64,000 bases of DNA from the NCBI RefSeq assembly GCF_008905045.1, contig NZ_VWMY01000009.1, positions 55,063 to 119,062 of the forward strand. Direction: 5' to 3'. A model generated the notes under the pieces. That model did no database searches. It was given only the letters and a program-made list of their open reading frames with translations, and had not been told where the DNA came from. The first letter of the stretch is position 1; each line of letters begins with the position of its first letter. The translations under genes and the position numbers were made by a program. Positions 43,835 to 53,301 of this stretch are shown one piece after another. The DNA comes from Streptomyces albicerus. Its GTDB lineage: Bacteria > Actinomycetota > Actinomycetes > Streptomycetales > Streptomycetaceae.

Positions 43835-46669
43835 GTGGACGACTATGCGGGACGGGTGCTCGCTGACCGTTACCGCCTGCCGCTGCCGCCGTCCGACGAG
43901 TACGAACTCGCCGAGACCCGGGCCTTCGACACGTACAGCGGGCAGGAAGTCCTGGTCCGGCAGGTGCCGTTGCCCGAGATCGTCGAGGCGGAGGTGCTCG
44001 ATGCGGACGGGCTGCCCGACGGGTTCGTGGCGCGGGACGCCGGGGTGCGGCGGCCGTCCGCGCGGACCACGCGGCGGCCCACCGAACCCGCGGTGCGGCG
44101 GGCGATCGAGGCCGCACAGGCCGCGGCCCAGATCCCCGACCACCCCCGGCTCGACCAGGTCTTCGACGTGTTCGCCGAGGGCGGGTCGCTGTGGATAGTG
44201 AGTGAGTTGGTGTCCGCGCGGCCGCTGGCGGCGCTCCTCGCGGAGCGGCCTTTGAGTCCCTACCGGGCCGCCGAGGTGGCCTCCGATGTGCTGACCGCGC
44301 TGCGCGTGCTGCACGCGCATGGGTGGGTGCACCGGAACATCACCGCGCGCACGGTGCTCGTCTGCGACGACGGGCGCGTGATGCTCACGGGGCTTGCCGC
44401 GGGGGCCGCGGAGGAAGCGTTGTGCGGGTATGACCCGGTGCCGACCGCCGAGAGCGAGGGCGAGGGTGAGGCGGGGAGCTCCGGGGCGGCCGGTGGTCCG
44501 GCCGGCCCGTACGGGCAGCACGGGCAGCCGCATCAGCCCGCTCCGGGCGGGAACTCCGGTCCGGGCGGACAGTCCGGTTCAGGTGGTGTGCCCGGGGCGC
44601 GAGTTCCCGGTGGTGGTCGTGCCGCGGTCGAGGCCGTGCGTGGTGGCGGCGGCGGGGGCATGGCGCCCGTCGCACAGGCGCAGGCGGCGGGCACGGGGCA
44701 GCGGGCGTTGGAGTCCGGCGGCGACGTGCGGGCCGCGCGGGCCGGGGCCATCGCGGCCTACCGTGCGGGCGCGCGGGCCGCGGCCCGCGTCCAGGAGGAA
44801 CAGCGGGGCGGCCAGAGCGGGGCCTTGCCCGCGCCGAGGTCCCAGCCCGACGGGAGCGAGACCGAGGCCGGGCAGATCCCCGGGCTCGGTATGGAGCGCA
44901 CTTCGCCGCAGGGGCAGATCGCCGACCCGTACGGGGTGGGGCGGTCGGGGTCCTGGCATGGCGCGGCGCCGCGCAGCGGTGCCCCCGTGGCGGGCGGGAA
45001 CGGGCAGAACCGGCCTCCCGCGCTGCCCGGCGGCGGCACTGGCGGCAACGGCAGCGGCGTACCGGGGCCTGGCGACGCCACCGGGTTCCATGGGAACGGA
45101 TCGGGCCTGCCCCTCGCCGGGAACGGCAACGGGAACGGCGGTCAGACAACCGGCGGTCAGACAACTGATGGTCAGACAAGGGGAGTCGGCGCGCAGAGTG
45201 GCGGCCCCGGGCTTCCGGGAAGCGGTGTGCCGGGCAGCGGCTTCGCCTCCTCGGCCGACCACGCCACCGCCGGCCACATGACCACCGGCCACCCCACTGC
45301 CGACCACCCCACCACCGGCCAAATCCCCACCGAGGCCCCCACCCAGTGGAGCGACCTCGCCCCCGCCCCCGCCGCCCACCGAGGTCCGGCCACCGCGTTG
45401 GCGGCCGAGCGGGCGCGGCAGGCGCGGATGGCCGTCGTGGGGCCCGTCACCGAGCGTTGGGCGCCCGAGCAGGCCGGGCCGGTGCATGAGAACTGGCAGT
45501 TGGCGGCGCCGATCGGGCCGGCGACCGACCTGTGGGCGTTGGGGGCGCTGCTCTTCCGGGCCGTTCAGGGGCACGCGCCCTATCCCGAGGAGAGCACCGC
45601 CGAGCTGGTGCAGTTGGTGTGTGCGGAGCCGCCCGCCTTCGCGGAGGAGTGCGGGCCGCTCAGGCCGGTCGTGGAGTCGTTGCTGCGCCAGGACCCCACC
45701 GAGCGGCTGGACTTCGAGGAGCTGCGCGGCTGGCTGCGTTCGCTGGTGCGGTCGGCGCCCGAGCCGGAGGCGGGCACGCACGTCGTCGCGGTGCCGCCGG
45801 CGGACCCCACGCGGCTGCCTGTCGTACGCCGCCGGGGCGAGCTCGTCCGCAGGCGCCGCGCCGGGCTGCCCGACACCAGCCCGCACGGCCGTCACAAGCG
45901 GGCCAAGCAGGGCAAGGAGGCCAAGCCACGCCGCCTGGGCCGCACGCTGCTTCTGCTGATACTGCTGGCGATGGCCGCGGCTGTCGCGTACGCCATGGCG
46001 TTCATGCCCAAGTCCGACACCGCCGGTGAGCGCACCGGTTCCGCGGGTGACGTCGTCAGCCCCGCTCCCGGGCACTCGGGAGACACGGACACCGGCACGG
46101 ACGGGAACGCGGGCACGGATCCGCAGGACGAGAAGTCGCCGAGCAATGAGGCGAGCAAGGAGAACAGCCCGACGCAGTCGTCCAGTTCCACGACCCAGAC
46201 CACCGGCCCCGACCTCCCGCAGGGCTTCACCCTGCGCAAGGACTCCGAGGGATTCCGCGTCGCGGTCGCCAACGGCTGGGACCGGACCGGGAAGAACGGC
46301 CGCGGGCAAGTCGTCTACTCCCACGGCGACTTCGAGCTGCTGATCGTGCCGGGACGCGACACCACCAGCGAATACGGCAGCGACCCGATGACGTACCAGC
46401 GCGAGGACGAGCGTGAGTTGCAGCCGTTCCGCGACTCGACCTGGGCCACGTCCAGCGGGATGCGGCGGATCGACGTGGGCGGACGGACCATGGCCGAGGG
46501 GCAGTTCACCTGGCAGGACTCGGGTGGACGTGAGGTCTTCGTACGCAACCTCGCGATCATCGTCGACGGGCGGTACCACGTGGTGCAGGTGCTCGGTCCG
46601 GAGGCCGAGCGGGACGAGGTGACGCGGCTGTACGAGCAGGCGTCCGCCACCTACCAGGTCACTGGTTGA
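43835..46669 (+). CDS. Receptor-type pseudokinase with large low-complexity insertion
   Basis: A 944-residue relative of the neighbouring kinases that lacks the catalytic residues. There is no glycine loop. Arg42 stands where the ATP-binding Lys is expected (VLVRQV), HRD is replaced by HRN at 166-168, and DFG is replaced within TGLAAG at 185-190. The C-lobe is split by a 340-residue Gly/Pro/Gln/Thr-rich insertion; TDLWALGALLFRAVQG then resumes the fold. One membrane helix (about 705-727) follows, and an outer domain with the shared GFRVAVANGW and EGQFTWQDS motifs. GTG 43835 has GGGGGAGG 4 bases upstream. It probably acts as a scaffold or regulator of the active kinases, which is inference. 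Confidence 0.85.
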   Translation: MDDYAGRVLADRYRLPLPPSDEYELAETRAFDTYSGQEVLVRQVPLPEIVEAEVLDADGLPDGFVARDAGVRRPSARTTRRPTEPAVRRAIEAAQAAAQIPDHPRLDQVFDVFAEGGSLWIVSELVSARPLAALLAERPLSPYRAAEVASDVLTALRVLHAHGWVHRNITARTVLVCDDGRVMLTGLAAGAAEEALCGYDPVPTAESEGEGEAGSSGAAGGPAGPYGQHGQPHQPAPGGNSGPGGQSGSGGVPGARVPGGGRAAVEAVRGGGGGGMAPVAQAQAAGTGQRALESGGDVRAARAGAIAAYRAGARAAARVQEEQRGGQSGALPAPRSQPDGSETEAGQIPGLGMERTSPQGQIADPYGVGRSGSWHGAAPRSGAPVAGGNGQNRPPALPGGGTGGNGSGVPGPGDATGFHGNGSGLPLAGNGNGNGGQTTGGQTTDGQTRGVGAQSGGPGLPGSGVPGSGFASSADHATAGHMTTGHPTADHPTTGQIPTEAPTQWSDLAPAPAAHRGPATALAAERARQARMAVVGPVTERWAPEQAGPVHENWQLAAPIGPATDLWALGALLFRAVQGHAPYPEESTAELVQLVCAEPPAFAEECGPLRPVVESLLRQDPTERLDFEELRGWLRSLVRSAPEPEAGTHVVAVPPADPTRLPVVRRRGELVRRRRAGLPDTSPHGRHKRAKQGKEAKPRRLGRTLLLLILLAMAAAVAYAMAFMPKSDTAGERTGSAGDVVSPAPGHSGDTDTGTDGNAGTDPQDEKSPSNEASKENSPTQSSSSTTQTTGPDLPQGFTLRKDSEGFRVAVANGWDRTGKNGRGQVVYSHGDFELLIVPGRDTTSEYGSDPMTYQREDERELQPFRDSTWATSSGMRRIDVGGRTMAEGQFTWQDSGGREVFVRNLAIIVDGRYHVVQVLGPEAERDEVTRLYEQASATYQVTG
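45139..45183 (+). repeat. In-frame tandem repeat in the pseudokinase insertion
   Basis: A 15-base unit around GGTCAGACAACYGRY occurs three times, encoding GGQTT-GGQTT-DGQTR. It shows that the insertion grows by local duplication. Confidence 0.7.
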
Positions 46670-46824
46670 CGTATCGGTTCACCGGTCGACGCCCGATCGC
46701 CGGGCGGCAACAGCTCGTTCACGCACGGAGCAACCGTCACAGTGCTGTCTCCGTCGGACCCCGCCGGTTCCCTGGGCGGAGGCCGATCCTTAGTCTGACC
46801 CTGTCAAGAGCATTGCGGGGAAAC

Positions 46825-48702
46825 GTGAATCAGATGCAGGGCCTGCTTCTGGCGGGGCGCTACCGGCTCGTCGACTCCATCGGCAGTGGCGGCATGGGCC
46901 GGGTGTGGCGCGCACACGACGAAGTGCTGCACCGTGCCGTCGCCATCAAGGAGCTGACGGCCGCGCTCTACGTCTCCGACGGCGACCAGCCCATACTCCT
47001 CGCCCGTACGCGGGCGGAGGCGCGCGCGGCCGCCCGGATCAACCACTCGGCGGTCGTCACCGTGCACGACGTGCTGGAGCACGACGGCCGTCCGTGGATC
47101 GTGATGGAGCTGGTCGAGGGCCACTCGCTCGCCGACGCGGTCAAGGAGTCGGGGCGTGTCGAGCCCCGGGAGGCGGCCCGGGTCGGCCTGTGGGTGCTGC
47201 GCGCGCTGCGGGCCGCGCACGCCGCCGGCGTACTGCACCGGGACGTCAAGCCGGGCAACGTCCTCCTCTCCAACGACCGGCGCGTCCTGCTCACCGACTT
47301 CGGGATCGCGCAGGTCGAGGGCGACACGACCATCACCCGCACCGGAGAGATCGTCGGCTCGGTCGACTACCTGGCGCCCGAGCGCGTACGCGGCCACGAT
47401 CCCGGCCCTTCCGCCGACCTGTGGGCGCTCGGCGCGACGCTCTACACGGCGGTCGAGGGGAGGTCGCCGTTCCGGCGGACGACGCCGCTGACCACCATGC
47501 AGGCCGTGGTCGGCGAGGAGCCCGACGAGCTGTTGCACGCCGGTCCGCTCGAGCACGTCATCACCGCGCTGCTGCGCAAGGATCCCGCCGAGCGGCCCGG
47601 CGCGGAGGAGGCCGAGCAGATGCTCGCCGAGGCCGCGGAGGGGCGTACGCCGAGCTCGGCGCAGGCCTATGTGCCCACGCAACATGTGGCCAACACACAG
47701 GGAAGTCAGGGAAGCCAGGGCCCTTCTGGGGAGCCCGGGACACCTGGGACACAGGGCACCCCCAGCAATCCCGGCACTCCGGGCAGTACTCCGGGTGGCC
47801 CTCCGGGCGCTTACGGGCCCCCAGGCGGCCAAAGCGCCCAGGGCGGCTACGGCACCCAAGGTGGCCAGGGCGGCCATGAGACCCAGGGCGGCCACGGCAC
47901 CCAGGCCAGCCACGGGACCCAGGGCACCTACGGCCCCCACGCCCCCTACGGCGTTCACGGCTACCCTGCGCCCCACCCGGCATCCGACCCGGCCGCAGTC
48001 ACCGTGAACCAGCCGGTGTCCGGCAGGCCGAAGCGCCGCCGGTTCAGCACCATCGCCCTTGTCGTGGTGCTGGCCGCGCTCGTCGGCGGCGGGGGCGCCG
48101 CGGCGATGCTGTACGCGGACGGATGGGGGGCCGGTGGGAGCACGTCCTCGTCGTCCCCGTCCTCCTCCCCGTCTCCCACGAACTCCCCGTCCTCGACGGA
48201 GGAGGAACAGGGGAACCAGACCCCGGACAGCCAGACAGGCGGCGTCCCCGACGGCTGGGAACGCGTCGACGACGTCCAGGGTTTCAGCCTCGTCCTGCCC
48301 AAGGGCTGGCAGCGGCAGGTCGAAGGCGAGCAGATCGACTACACGCCCGACAACGGCGAGCACTTCGTCCGCATCGCCATCGACGACTCCCCGGACTTCG
48401 ACACCCCGTACATGCATCTGCTCGACCTGGAGCAGCAGTTGGAGCGGTTGCAGGACTACCGGCGGGTCGGTCTGGAGGAGAACACCTTCCGCGACCGCCC
48501 GGGCGCGCTGTGGGACTTCACCTGGACCGCGCTGCCGAAGGACACCGAGTTCCCGGGGCCGCGCCGGGCCATCGAGCAGACGTATCTCGGCCGTGACGGC
48601 GTCGAGTACGCGATCTACATGTCCGCGCCCGCGGCGGACTGGGACACCGCGAGGGACCGGTTCGACGTGATCCTGCGCGGGTGGCGGCCCCCGGCCCGGT
48701 AA
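46825..48702 (+). CDS. Receptor-type Ser/Thr protein kinase 3
   Basis: A 625-residue kinase. The catalytic domain has GSGGMGRV, Lys42 (VAIKEL), HRDVKPGN (Asp140) and LTDFGIAQVEGDTT. A collagen-like Gly/Pro/Gln/Thr-rich segment follows (residues about 285-390, built from GTQG-, GGQ- and GTPG-like units). The membrane helix (about 414-434) and a Ser/Pro/Glu linker lead to the shared outer domain (GFSLVLPKGW ... LWDFTWTAL). GTG 46825 follows GGGG at 4 bases; TTAGTCT about 30 bases upstream resembles a -10 box, so it probably has its own promoter. All catalytic residues are present. Confidence 0.92.
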   Translation: MNQMQGLLLAGRYRLVDSIGSGGMGRVWRAHDEVLHRAVAIKELTAALYVSDGDQPILLARTRAEARAAARINHSAVVTVHDVLEHDGRPWIVMELVEGHSLADAVKESGRVEPREAARVGLWVLRALRAAHAAGVLHRDVKPGNVLLSNDRRVLLTDFGIAQVEGDTTITRTGEIVGSVDYLAPERVRGHDPGPSADLWALGATLYTAVEGRSPFRRTTPLTTMQAVVGEEPDELLHAGPLEHVITALLRKDPAERPGAEEAEQMLAEAAEGRTPSSAQAYVPTQHVANTQGSQGSQGPSGEPGTPGTQGTPSNPGTPGSTPGGPPGAYGPPGGQSAQGGYGTQGGQGGHETQGGHGTQASHGTQGTYGPHAPYGVHGYPAPHPASDPAAVTVNQPVSGRPKRRRFSTIALVVVLAALVGGGGAAAMLYADGWGAGGSTSSSSPSSSPSPTNSPSSTEEEQGNQTPDSQTGGVPDGWERVDDVQGFSLVLPKGWQRQVEGEQIDYTPDNGEHFVRIAIDDSPDFDTPYMHLLDLEQQLERLQDYRRVGLEENTFRDRPGALWDFTWTALPKDTEFPGPRRAIEQTYLGRDGVEYAIYMSAPAADWDTARDRFDVILRGWRPPAR

Positions 48703-48814
48703 ACCTGCCCGGTGACCCTGTACGGAGTCTGTACGGAGTCTCGAACGACGCTTGTCGGCCACCCTGTCGGCACTGTCCCGGAGGCCCTCCGTCCGGTGGG
48801 GCATGATGGGGCGC

Positions 48815-50467
48815 ATGGGGACCGAGGGGGAGCATGTCCGCGTCATCGCGGGCCGTTACCGGCTGGAGGCCAGACTCGGCCGGGGCGGCATGGGCGTCGT
48901 ATGGCGGGCCACGGACCAGCTGCTCGGCCGGCAGGTCGCGGTCAAGGAGCTGGCCCTCGACACCTCGCTCTCGGCGGAGGAGTCCCGGCTGCAGCGTGAG
49001 CGGACCCTGCGTGAGGCGCGCGCGGTCGCGCAACTGCGGCATCCGCACATCATCGTCGTGCACGACGTCGTCGAGCAGGACGAACGCCCGTACATCGTCA
49101 TGGAGTTGATCGAGGGCGGTTCGCTCGCCGAGCGGATCTCCCGGCGCGGGCCCGTCGACGCGGCCGAGGTGGCGCGGATGGGGATCGATCTGCTCGGCGC
49201 GCTGCGCAGGGCGCACGACGCCGGCGTTCTGCACCGTGACCTGAAGCCCGCGAACGTGCTCCTCACCGCGGAGGGCCGTGTCGTACTCACCGACTTCGGG
49301 ATCGCCCAGGTCGCGGGCGCGACGACACTCACCGAGACCGGGTCGTTCGTCGGCTCGCCCGAATACACCGCGCCCGAGCGGATGTCCGGCGTCAGGACCG
49401 GGCCCGAGTCCGACCTGTGGTCGCTCGGCGCGCTGCTCTGCACGGCCCTGAGCGGCGAATCTCCCTTCCGCCGCGACTCGTTGGGCGGAATCCTGCACGC
49501 GGTGGTGGTCGACGAGATACGTCCCCCCGCCGCTGCCGCGCCCCTGCTTCCCGTCGTACGCGGGCTTCTCGAGCGTGATCCCGAACGGCGGCTCGACGCG
49601 GTGGAGGCCGAGCGGCTGCTGCGGGCGTTCCTCGCCACGGGCCGTATGCCACCAGTGCCGTCCGACTACACGCCGACGCAGCGAGGCGTACCGAGGCGGG
49701 AGCCGGTGCCCGCACAGACGCCGCCGGACTCGCCCGTCACACCGCCGGCGAGACCCTCGACGGCCCCGCTCTCCGCGCCCTCCTCGATGCGGAACGTGCT
49801 CATCGCGGCCGCGCTCGTCGCCGCGATGGCCGGGGCGGGAGTCTCGGCGGCCGCGCTGCTGATGAGCGACGACGAGGACAACGGGCCGACGCCGCCCACG
49901 AGTTCCGTGTCCTCCTCCCGTACGGCTTCCGCGCCGACGAGTCCGACAGGCCCGACGGCGAGCCCCGCGCCCACCGTCACCGTCACCCGCTCCCAGTCCT
50001 CGCCCTCGCCCTCCACCGTCCGCACCGCGCCCTCGGGCTACCGCCTCGCCCAGGACCCGGCGGGCTTCTCACTCGCCGTGCCGGAGGGTTTCACGCGCGA
50101 TACGCAGGGCGAGCGGGTCTTCTACCTGTCGGAGGGGGAGACCTTCCGTATCGGGATCAAGGTGTCCGACCCCGAACCGGGCGGCCCGCTCGCGGTGATG
50201 GGCCGCGCGGACGCCAAGGGGCCGGACACGAACCCCGGTTACCGCGACGGGCGCGTCACCGAGACCACGCACTCCGGACGGACCGCCGCGCTCTGGGAGT
50301 TCACCTGGAACGGCTACAGCAAGGCGGAGGGCGCGCGGCACACGTACGACCTGTGCTGGGAGGAGGGCGGCCGGATGTACGACGTGTGGGTGTCGGCGCC
50401 GGTCGGGAAGGCGCGGGAGGCACGGGAGTACTTCGACGTCGCGGTCGACACCTTCGTACGGACGTGA
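48815..50467 (+). CDS. Receptor-type Ser/Thr protein kinase 4
   Basis: A 550-residue kinase with GRGGMGVV, VAVKELALD, HRDLKPANVLL and LTDFGIAQVAG, so it is catalytically complete. The kinase domain ends near residue 275. A Pro/Thr-rich stretch, one membrane helix (about 328-350) and a Ser/Thr linker follow, then the shared outer domain (GFSLAVPEGFTRD ... LWEFTWNGYS). The start is uncertain: ATG 48815, 48806 and 48803 are all in frame. 48815 begins nearest the conserved IAGRYRL and has GGGG 3 bases before it. A tandem 20-base repeat lies just after its stop. Confidence 0.9.
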   Translation: MGTEGEHVRVIAGRYRLEARLGRGGMGVVWRATDQLLGRQVAVKELALDTSLSAEESRLQRERTLREARAVAQLRHPHIIVVHDVVEQDERPYIVMELIEGGSLAERISRRGPVDAAEVARMGIDLLGALRRAHDAGVLHRDLKPANVLLTAEGRVVLTDFGIAQVAGATTLTETGSFVGSPEYTAPERMSGVRTGPESDLWSLGALLCTALSGESPFRRDSLGGILHAVVVDEIRPPAAAAPLLPVVRGLLERDPERRLDAVEAERLLRAFLATGRMPPVPSDYTPTQRGVPRREPVPAQTPPDSPVTPPARPSTAPLSAPSSMRNVLIAAALVAAMAGAGVSAAALLMSDDEDNGPTPPTSSVSSSRTASAPTSPTGPTASPAPTVTVTRSQSSPSPSTVRTAPSGYRLAQDPAGFSLAVPEGFTRDTQGERVFYLSEGETFRIGIKVSDPEPGGPLAVMGRADAKGPDTNPGYRDGRVTETTHSGRTAALWEFTWNGYSKAEGARHTYDLCWEEGGRMYDVWVSAPVGKAREAREYFDVAVDTFVRT

Positions 50468-50470
50468 GCA

Positions 50471-50510
50471 CCCGTATGTGCCCCTGTGTATCCGTATGCA
50501 TCCCTGTGTA
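50471..50510 (+). repeat. Imperfect tandem repeat upstream of kinase 5
   Basis: Two 20-base units (CCCGTATGTGCCCCTGTGTA and TCCGTATGCATCCCTGTGTA), 16 of 20 identical, in the 153-bp gap before the kinase 5 gene. Possible operator; nothing further recognised. Confidence 0.6.
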
Positions 50511-50620
50511 AAGGGGATCCGTACGTAAACGGGAGATAAGCGACCGCGTGCGTCACGGGTCTGTGACTGGAAAGCGCCCAGGGTGGAAGCAGAAGCGCTT
50601 GCCGCGATAAGGATGGACTC

Positions 50621-52276
50621 ATGAGCAGCAGCGGGGGAGCCCCCTACGGGCCTGACGAGCCAACGAGTTTCGGTCTGCAACCGCCGGGCCAGCCGGTCGC
50701 CGTGCCGCACCCCGGGAACCCGTACGCCGCGCCCACCCAGGTCGTGCCGGAGCAGCAGGCGCCGCAGGACCCGGGCACGGGGCGGCTGATCGCGGGCCGC
50801 TACCGGCTGCTCGGCAAGCTCGGTCACGGCGGCATGGGCACCGTATGGCGGGCCAAGGACGAGACGGTGGACCGGGAGGTCGCCGTCAAGGAGCCCCGCC
50901 TGCCGGACCATCTTCCCGATCGCGAACGCGCCAACGCCTTCGAGCGGATGCGCCGCGAGGCACGCGCCGCGGCCCGGCTCGACCATCCGGCGGTCGTGAA
51001 CGTGCACGATGTCGCGGTCGTGGACGGCCAGCCGTGGATCGTGATGGAGCTGGTGCGGGGGCGTTCGCTCGGCGACGCGTTGCAGGAGGGCACGATCGGG
51101 GCGCGGGAAGCGGCGAGAATCGGCCTCGAGGTCCTCGGCGCGCTGGAGGCCGCCCATGCGGCAGGCATCCTGCACCGCGATGTCAAGCCCGACAACGTCC
51201 TGCTCGGCCACAACGACCGGGTCGTCCTCACCGACTTCGGCATCGCCCAGATCGAGGGCGAGACGAACCTGACCGACACCGGCGGCTTCGTCGGCTCGCC
51301 CGAATTCATCGCGCCGGAGCGGGTGTTGGGGCAGCGGCCGGGCCCCGCTTCGGACCTCTGGTCCCTCGGCGTCGTCCTGTACGCGGCCACGGAGGGCGTC
51401 TCGCCGTTCCGCCGCAACAACACGCCCGCGACGCTCCAGTCCGTACTCAACGCGACGCCGGCCGCGCCCAACGCGGCCACGGGACCGCTCGCCGAGGCGA
51501 TCAACGGCCTCCTCGACAAGGATCCCGCCCGGCGCCCGAACGCCGCACAGGTGCGCGGGCTCCTGGAGCGGGCCGCGCGGCCGCCCGAGCCCGCGCCCAC
51601 GCAGGTGGTCCAGATCGCGGGTCCCGGCGGCAAATCGACACGTAGCGGCCGGCTCGGCCGCAAGGGGTGGATCGGGATCGGTGCGGCGGTCGTCGCGGCG
51701 GCCGTGGTGGCGGCGTTCCTGCAGTTCGGGAACCCGTTCGCGGGACCGCTGCCGGACGGCTGGAAGACGGAGGACGTGAAGGCCCTGGGGGCGACGGTCG
51801 CCGTACCGCACGGCTACCGGAAGGCGGTGCCCAAGGCCGACGCCGCCGAGGACGAACACTGGGTCCAGTACACCGACTTGAGCGGTTCCCTCTGGATCAG
51901 CCTGAGCGTGGACAAGAAAGCCGAGGACACCTCGGGCGGGATCGCCGAGACGGCGGCGGCCGAGATGTACGAGGACAACGACACGTACAAGAAGAGCGGC
52001 GTCTACAGCCTCGGCATGGCCGCCGAACCCGTTCCCAGGAGCGAGCCCGAGGAGACCAAGTACCAGGATCGGAAGGCCGCCCGGAACACCGTCGTCTACT
52101 CGACCACGGACACCGACAACCCGCTGCCCCGTGAGCTCCAGGTCCTCTACTACAAGACCAAGTCCGGCGACATGTACAAGCTCATGATCGGCTACCCCGG
52201 CAAGGGCGACTTCACCGAGCGCGGCCGCGAGGTCGCCAAGACGGCCATCGCGAACCTGGACATCAACAAGCTGTGA
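50621..52276 (+). CDS. Receptor-type Ser/Thr protein kinase 5
   Basis: A 551-residue kinase with a 50-residue Pro-rich N-terminal extension before the domain (IAGRYRLLGKLGHGGMGTVW). VAVKEPRLP, HRDVKPDNVLL and LTDFGIAQIEG show it is active. The membrane helix is at about 348-368, and the outer domain starts PDGWKTEDVKALGATVAVPHG. This outer domain is more diverged than in kinases 1, 3 and 4 and lacks a clear WEFTW motif. Kinases 5 and 6 share VAVKEPRLP, differing from the VKEL type of the others, so they form a sub-pair. ATG 50621 is supported by AAGGA upstream. Confidence 0.92.
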   Translation: MSSSGGAPYGPDEPTSFGLQPPGQPVAVPHPGNPYAAPTQVVPEQQAPQDPGTGRLIAGRYRLLGKLGHGGMGTVWRAKDETVDREVAVKEPRLPDHLPDRERANAFERMRREARAAARLDHPAVVNVHDVAVVDGQPWIVMELVRGRSLGDALQEGTIGAREAARIGLEVLGALEAAHAAGILHRDVKPDNVLLGHNDRVVLTDFGIAQIEGETNLTDTGGFVGSPEFIAPERVLGQRPGPASDLWSLGVVLYAATEGVSPFRRNNTPATLQSVLNATPAAPNAATGPLAEAINGLLDKDPARRPNAAQVRGLLERAARPPEPAPTQVVQIAGPGGKSTRSGRLGRKGWIGIGAAVVAAAVVAAFLQFGNPFAGPLPDGWKTEDVKALGATVAVPHGYRKAVPKADAAEDEHWVQYTDLSGSLWISLSVDKKAEDTSGGIAETAAAEMYEDNDTYKKSGVYSLGMAAEPVPRSEPEETKYQDRKAARNTVVYSTTDTDNPLPRELQVLYYKTKSGDMYKLMIGYPGKGDFTERGREVAKTAIANLDINKL

Positions 52277-52282
52277 ACCCGC

Positions 52283-52317
52283 GGGAGGGCGGGCCCGCGA
52301 ACTGGGCCCGCCCTCCC
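52283..52317. terminator. Bidirectional terminator after kinase 5
   Basis: A perfect 14-bp stem (52283-52296 with 52304-52317) and 7-base loop, between kinase 5 and the convergent lipoprotein gene. Confidence 0.85.
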
Positions 52318-52345
52318 AACGAGTGCCCCTTCAACGGGCGTCCGC

Positions 52346-53185
52346 TCAGCCGAGCTTGGCCGCCTGGGCCTTGATGAGGTCGGCCGGTACGTCGTAGTCG
52401 GAGATCTTGGCGTCATCGGCGAAGGCCGCGATGCTGATCGAGTAGTACGTGGCGACAGTGTTCCCGTGCCGCGCGACCTCCGCGTGCACGACCGGGTCAC
52501 CTTCGGCGTCCGCGGTCACCGCGAACGCCACCGACTCGTCGCCGTTCCCGGAGGCCTTCTCCCCCTCGACCTTCGAGAACTTCTGGGGCTCCTTGCCGGC
52601 CGTGGCCGTGAACCCGCTGCCACAGCCGTCGATCGCCGCGGAGACCGCGGACATGGTCTCCTTCGCGCCGTCACCCTCGTACGAGGACAGCGAGACGATG
52701 GTCATCGTCGAACCGAGGGCGTCGGTGATCGAGTTCATCGCCTCCTCGAGCTCCTCCGGGGTCATGTCCTCCATGTCCTTGGTGGGGGACGCGCTCGCCT
52801 TGGCCGCCGGGTCCTCCTGGGCCATGCGGTTGACGTACGAGGCCGAGTCGCCCGGCGCGAAGCCGGTGAGGACGTACGCGAGAGGCGCGCACTTCTCGTC
52901 GGCGACCTTGATGTCCTTCTTGGAGGAGGCGAACGCCTCGGACTGGTCGGCCGGGCCGACCTTGTAGCCCTTGACGTCGGCCGTAGCGATGATCAGCTTC
53001 TCCAGCTCGCTGTCGCTGAGGGTTTTCGCTGCCGCGGCCGGTTCCTTGGTGCCCGCAGCCTTGTCGCCCGAGCTCGAGTCCGACCCGGAGTCGGAGCCGC
53101 TGTCGGAGCAGCCGGTCACCAGGGCGAGCGAGAGGACCGACACGACGGCTGCGACGCCGGTGCGCGGCAGCGTGAATCTCTTCAT
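52346..53185 (-). CDS. Secreted lipoprotein, PknH-sensor-like family suspected
   Basis: A 279-residue lipoprotein: signal peptide with lipobox VTGC (Cys26), a Gly/Ser/Asp-rich spacer, then a domain with two more Cys (KCAPLAYV, DGCGSGF) that probably pair. It is homologous to the lipoprotein at 62829-63623 (ADVKGYKVGP against GDVKGYEVKG; DESVAF in both). Two-disulfide extracellular domains of this size occur in mycobacterial PknH and related lipoproteins, so a sensor role beside the kinases is possible but not proven. ATG 53185 lies at a normal signal start with AGGAACATT upstream. Confidence 0.8.
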   Translation of the reverse strand: MKRFTLPRTGVAAVVSVLSLALVTGCSDSGSDSGSDSSSGDKAAGTKEPAAAAKTLSDSELEKLIIATADVKGYKVGPADQSEAFASSKKDIKVADEKCAPLAYVLTGFAPGDSASYVNRMAQEDPAAKASASPTKDMEDMTPEELEEAMNSITDALGSTMTIVSLSSYEGDGAKETMSAVSAAIDGCGSGFTATAGKEPQKFSKVEGEKASGNGDESVAFAVTADAEGDPVVHAEVARHGNTVATYYSISIAAFADDAKISDYDVPADLIKAQAAKLG

Positions 53186-53301
53186 TTTTCGAATGTTCCT
53201 TCGGTGATGTCGAGCTGAAGCTGGAGTCTGAGGTCAAGGTCAACCAAAGGTCAAGCTCGTTCCAGGAACGGCATACTGCTGCCCTGACGTGGAGGGAGGC
53301 G

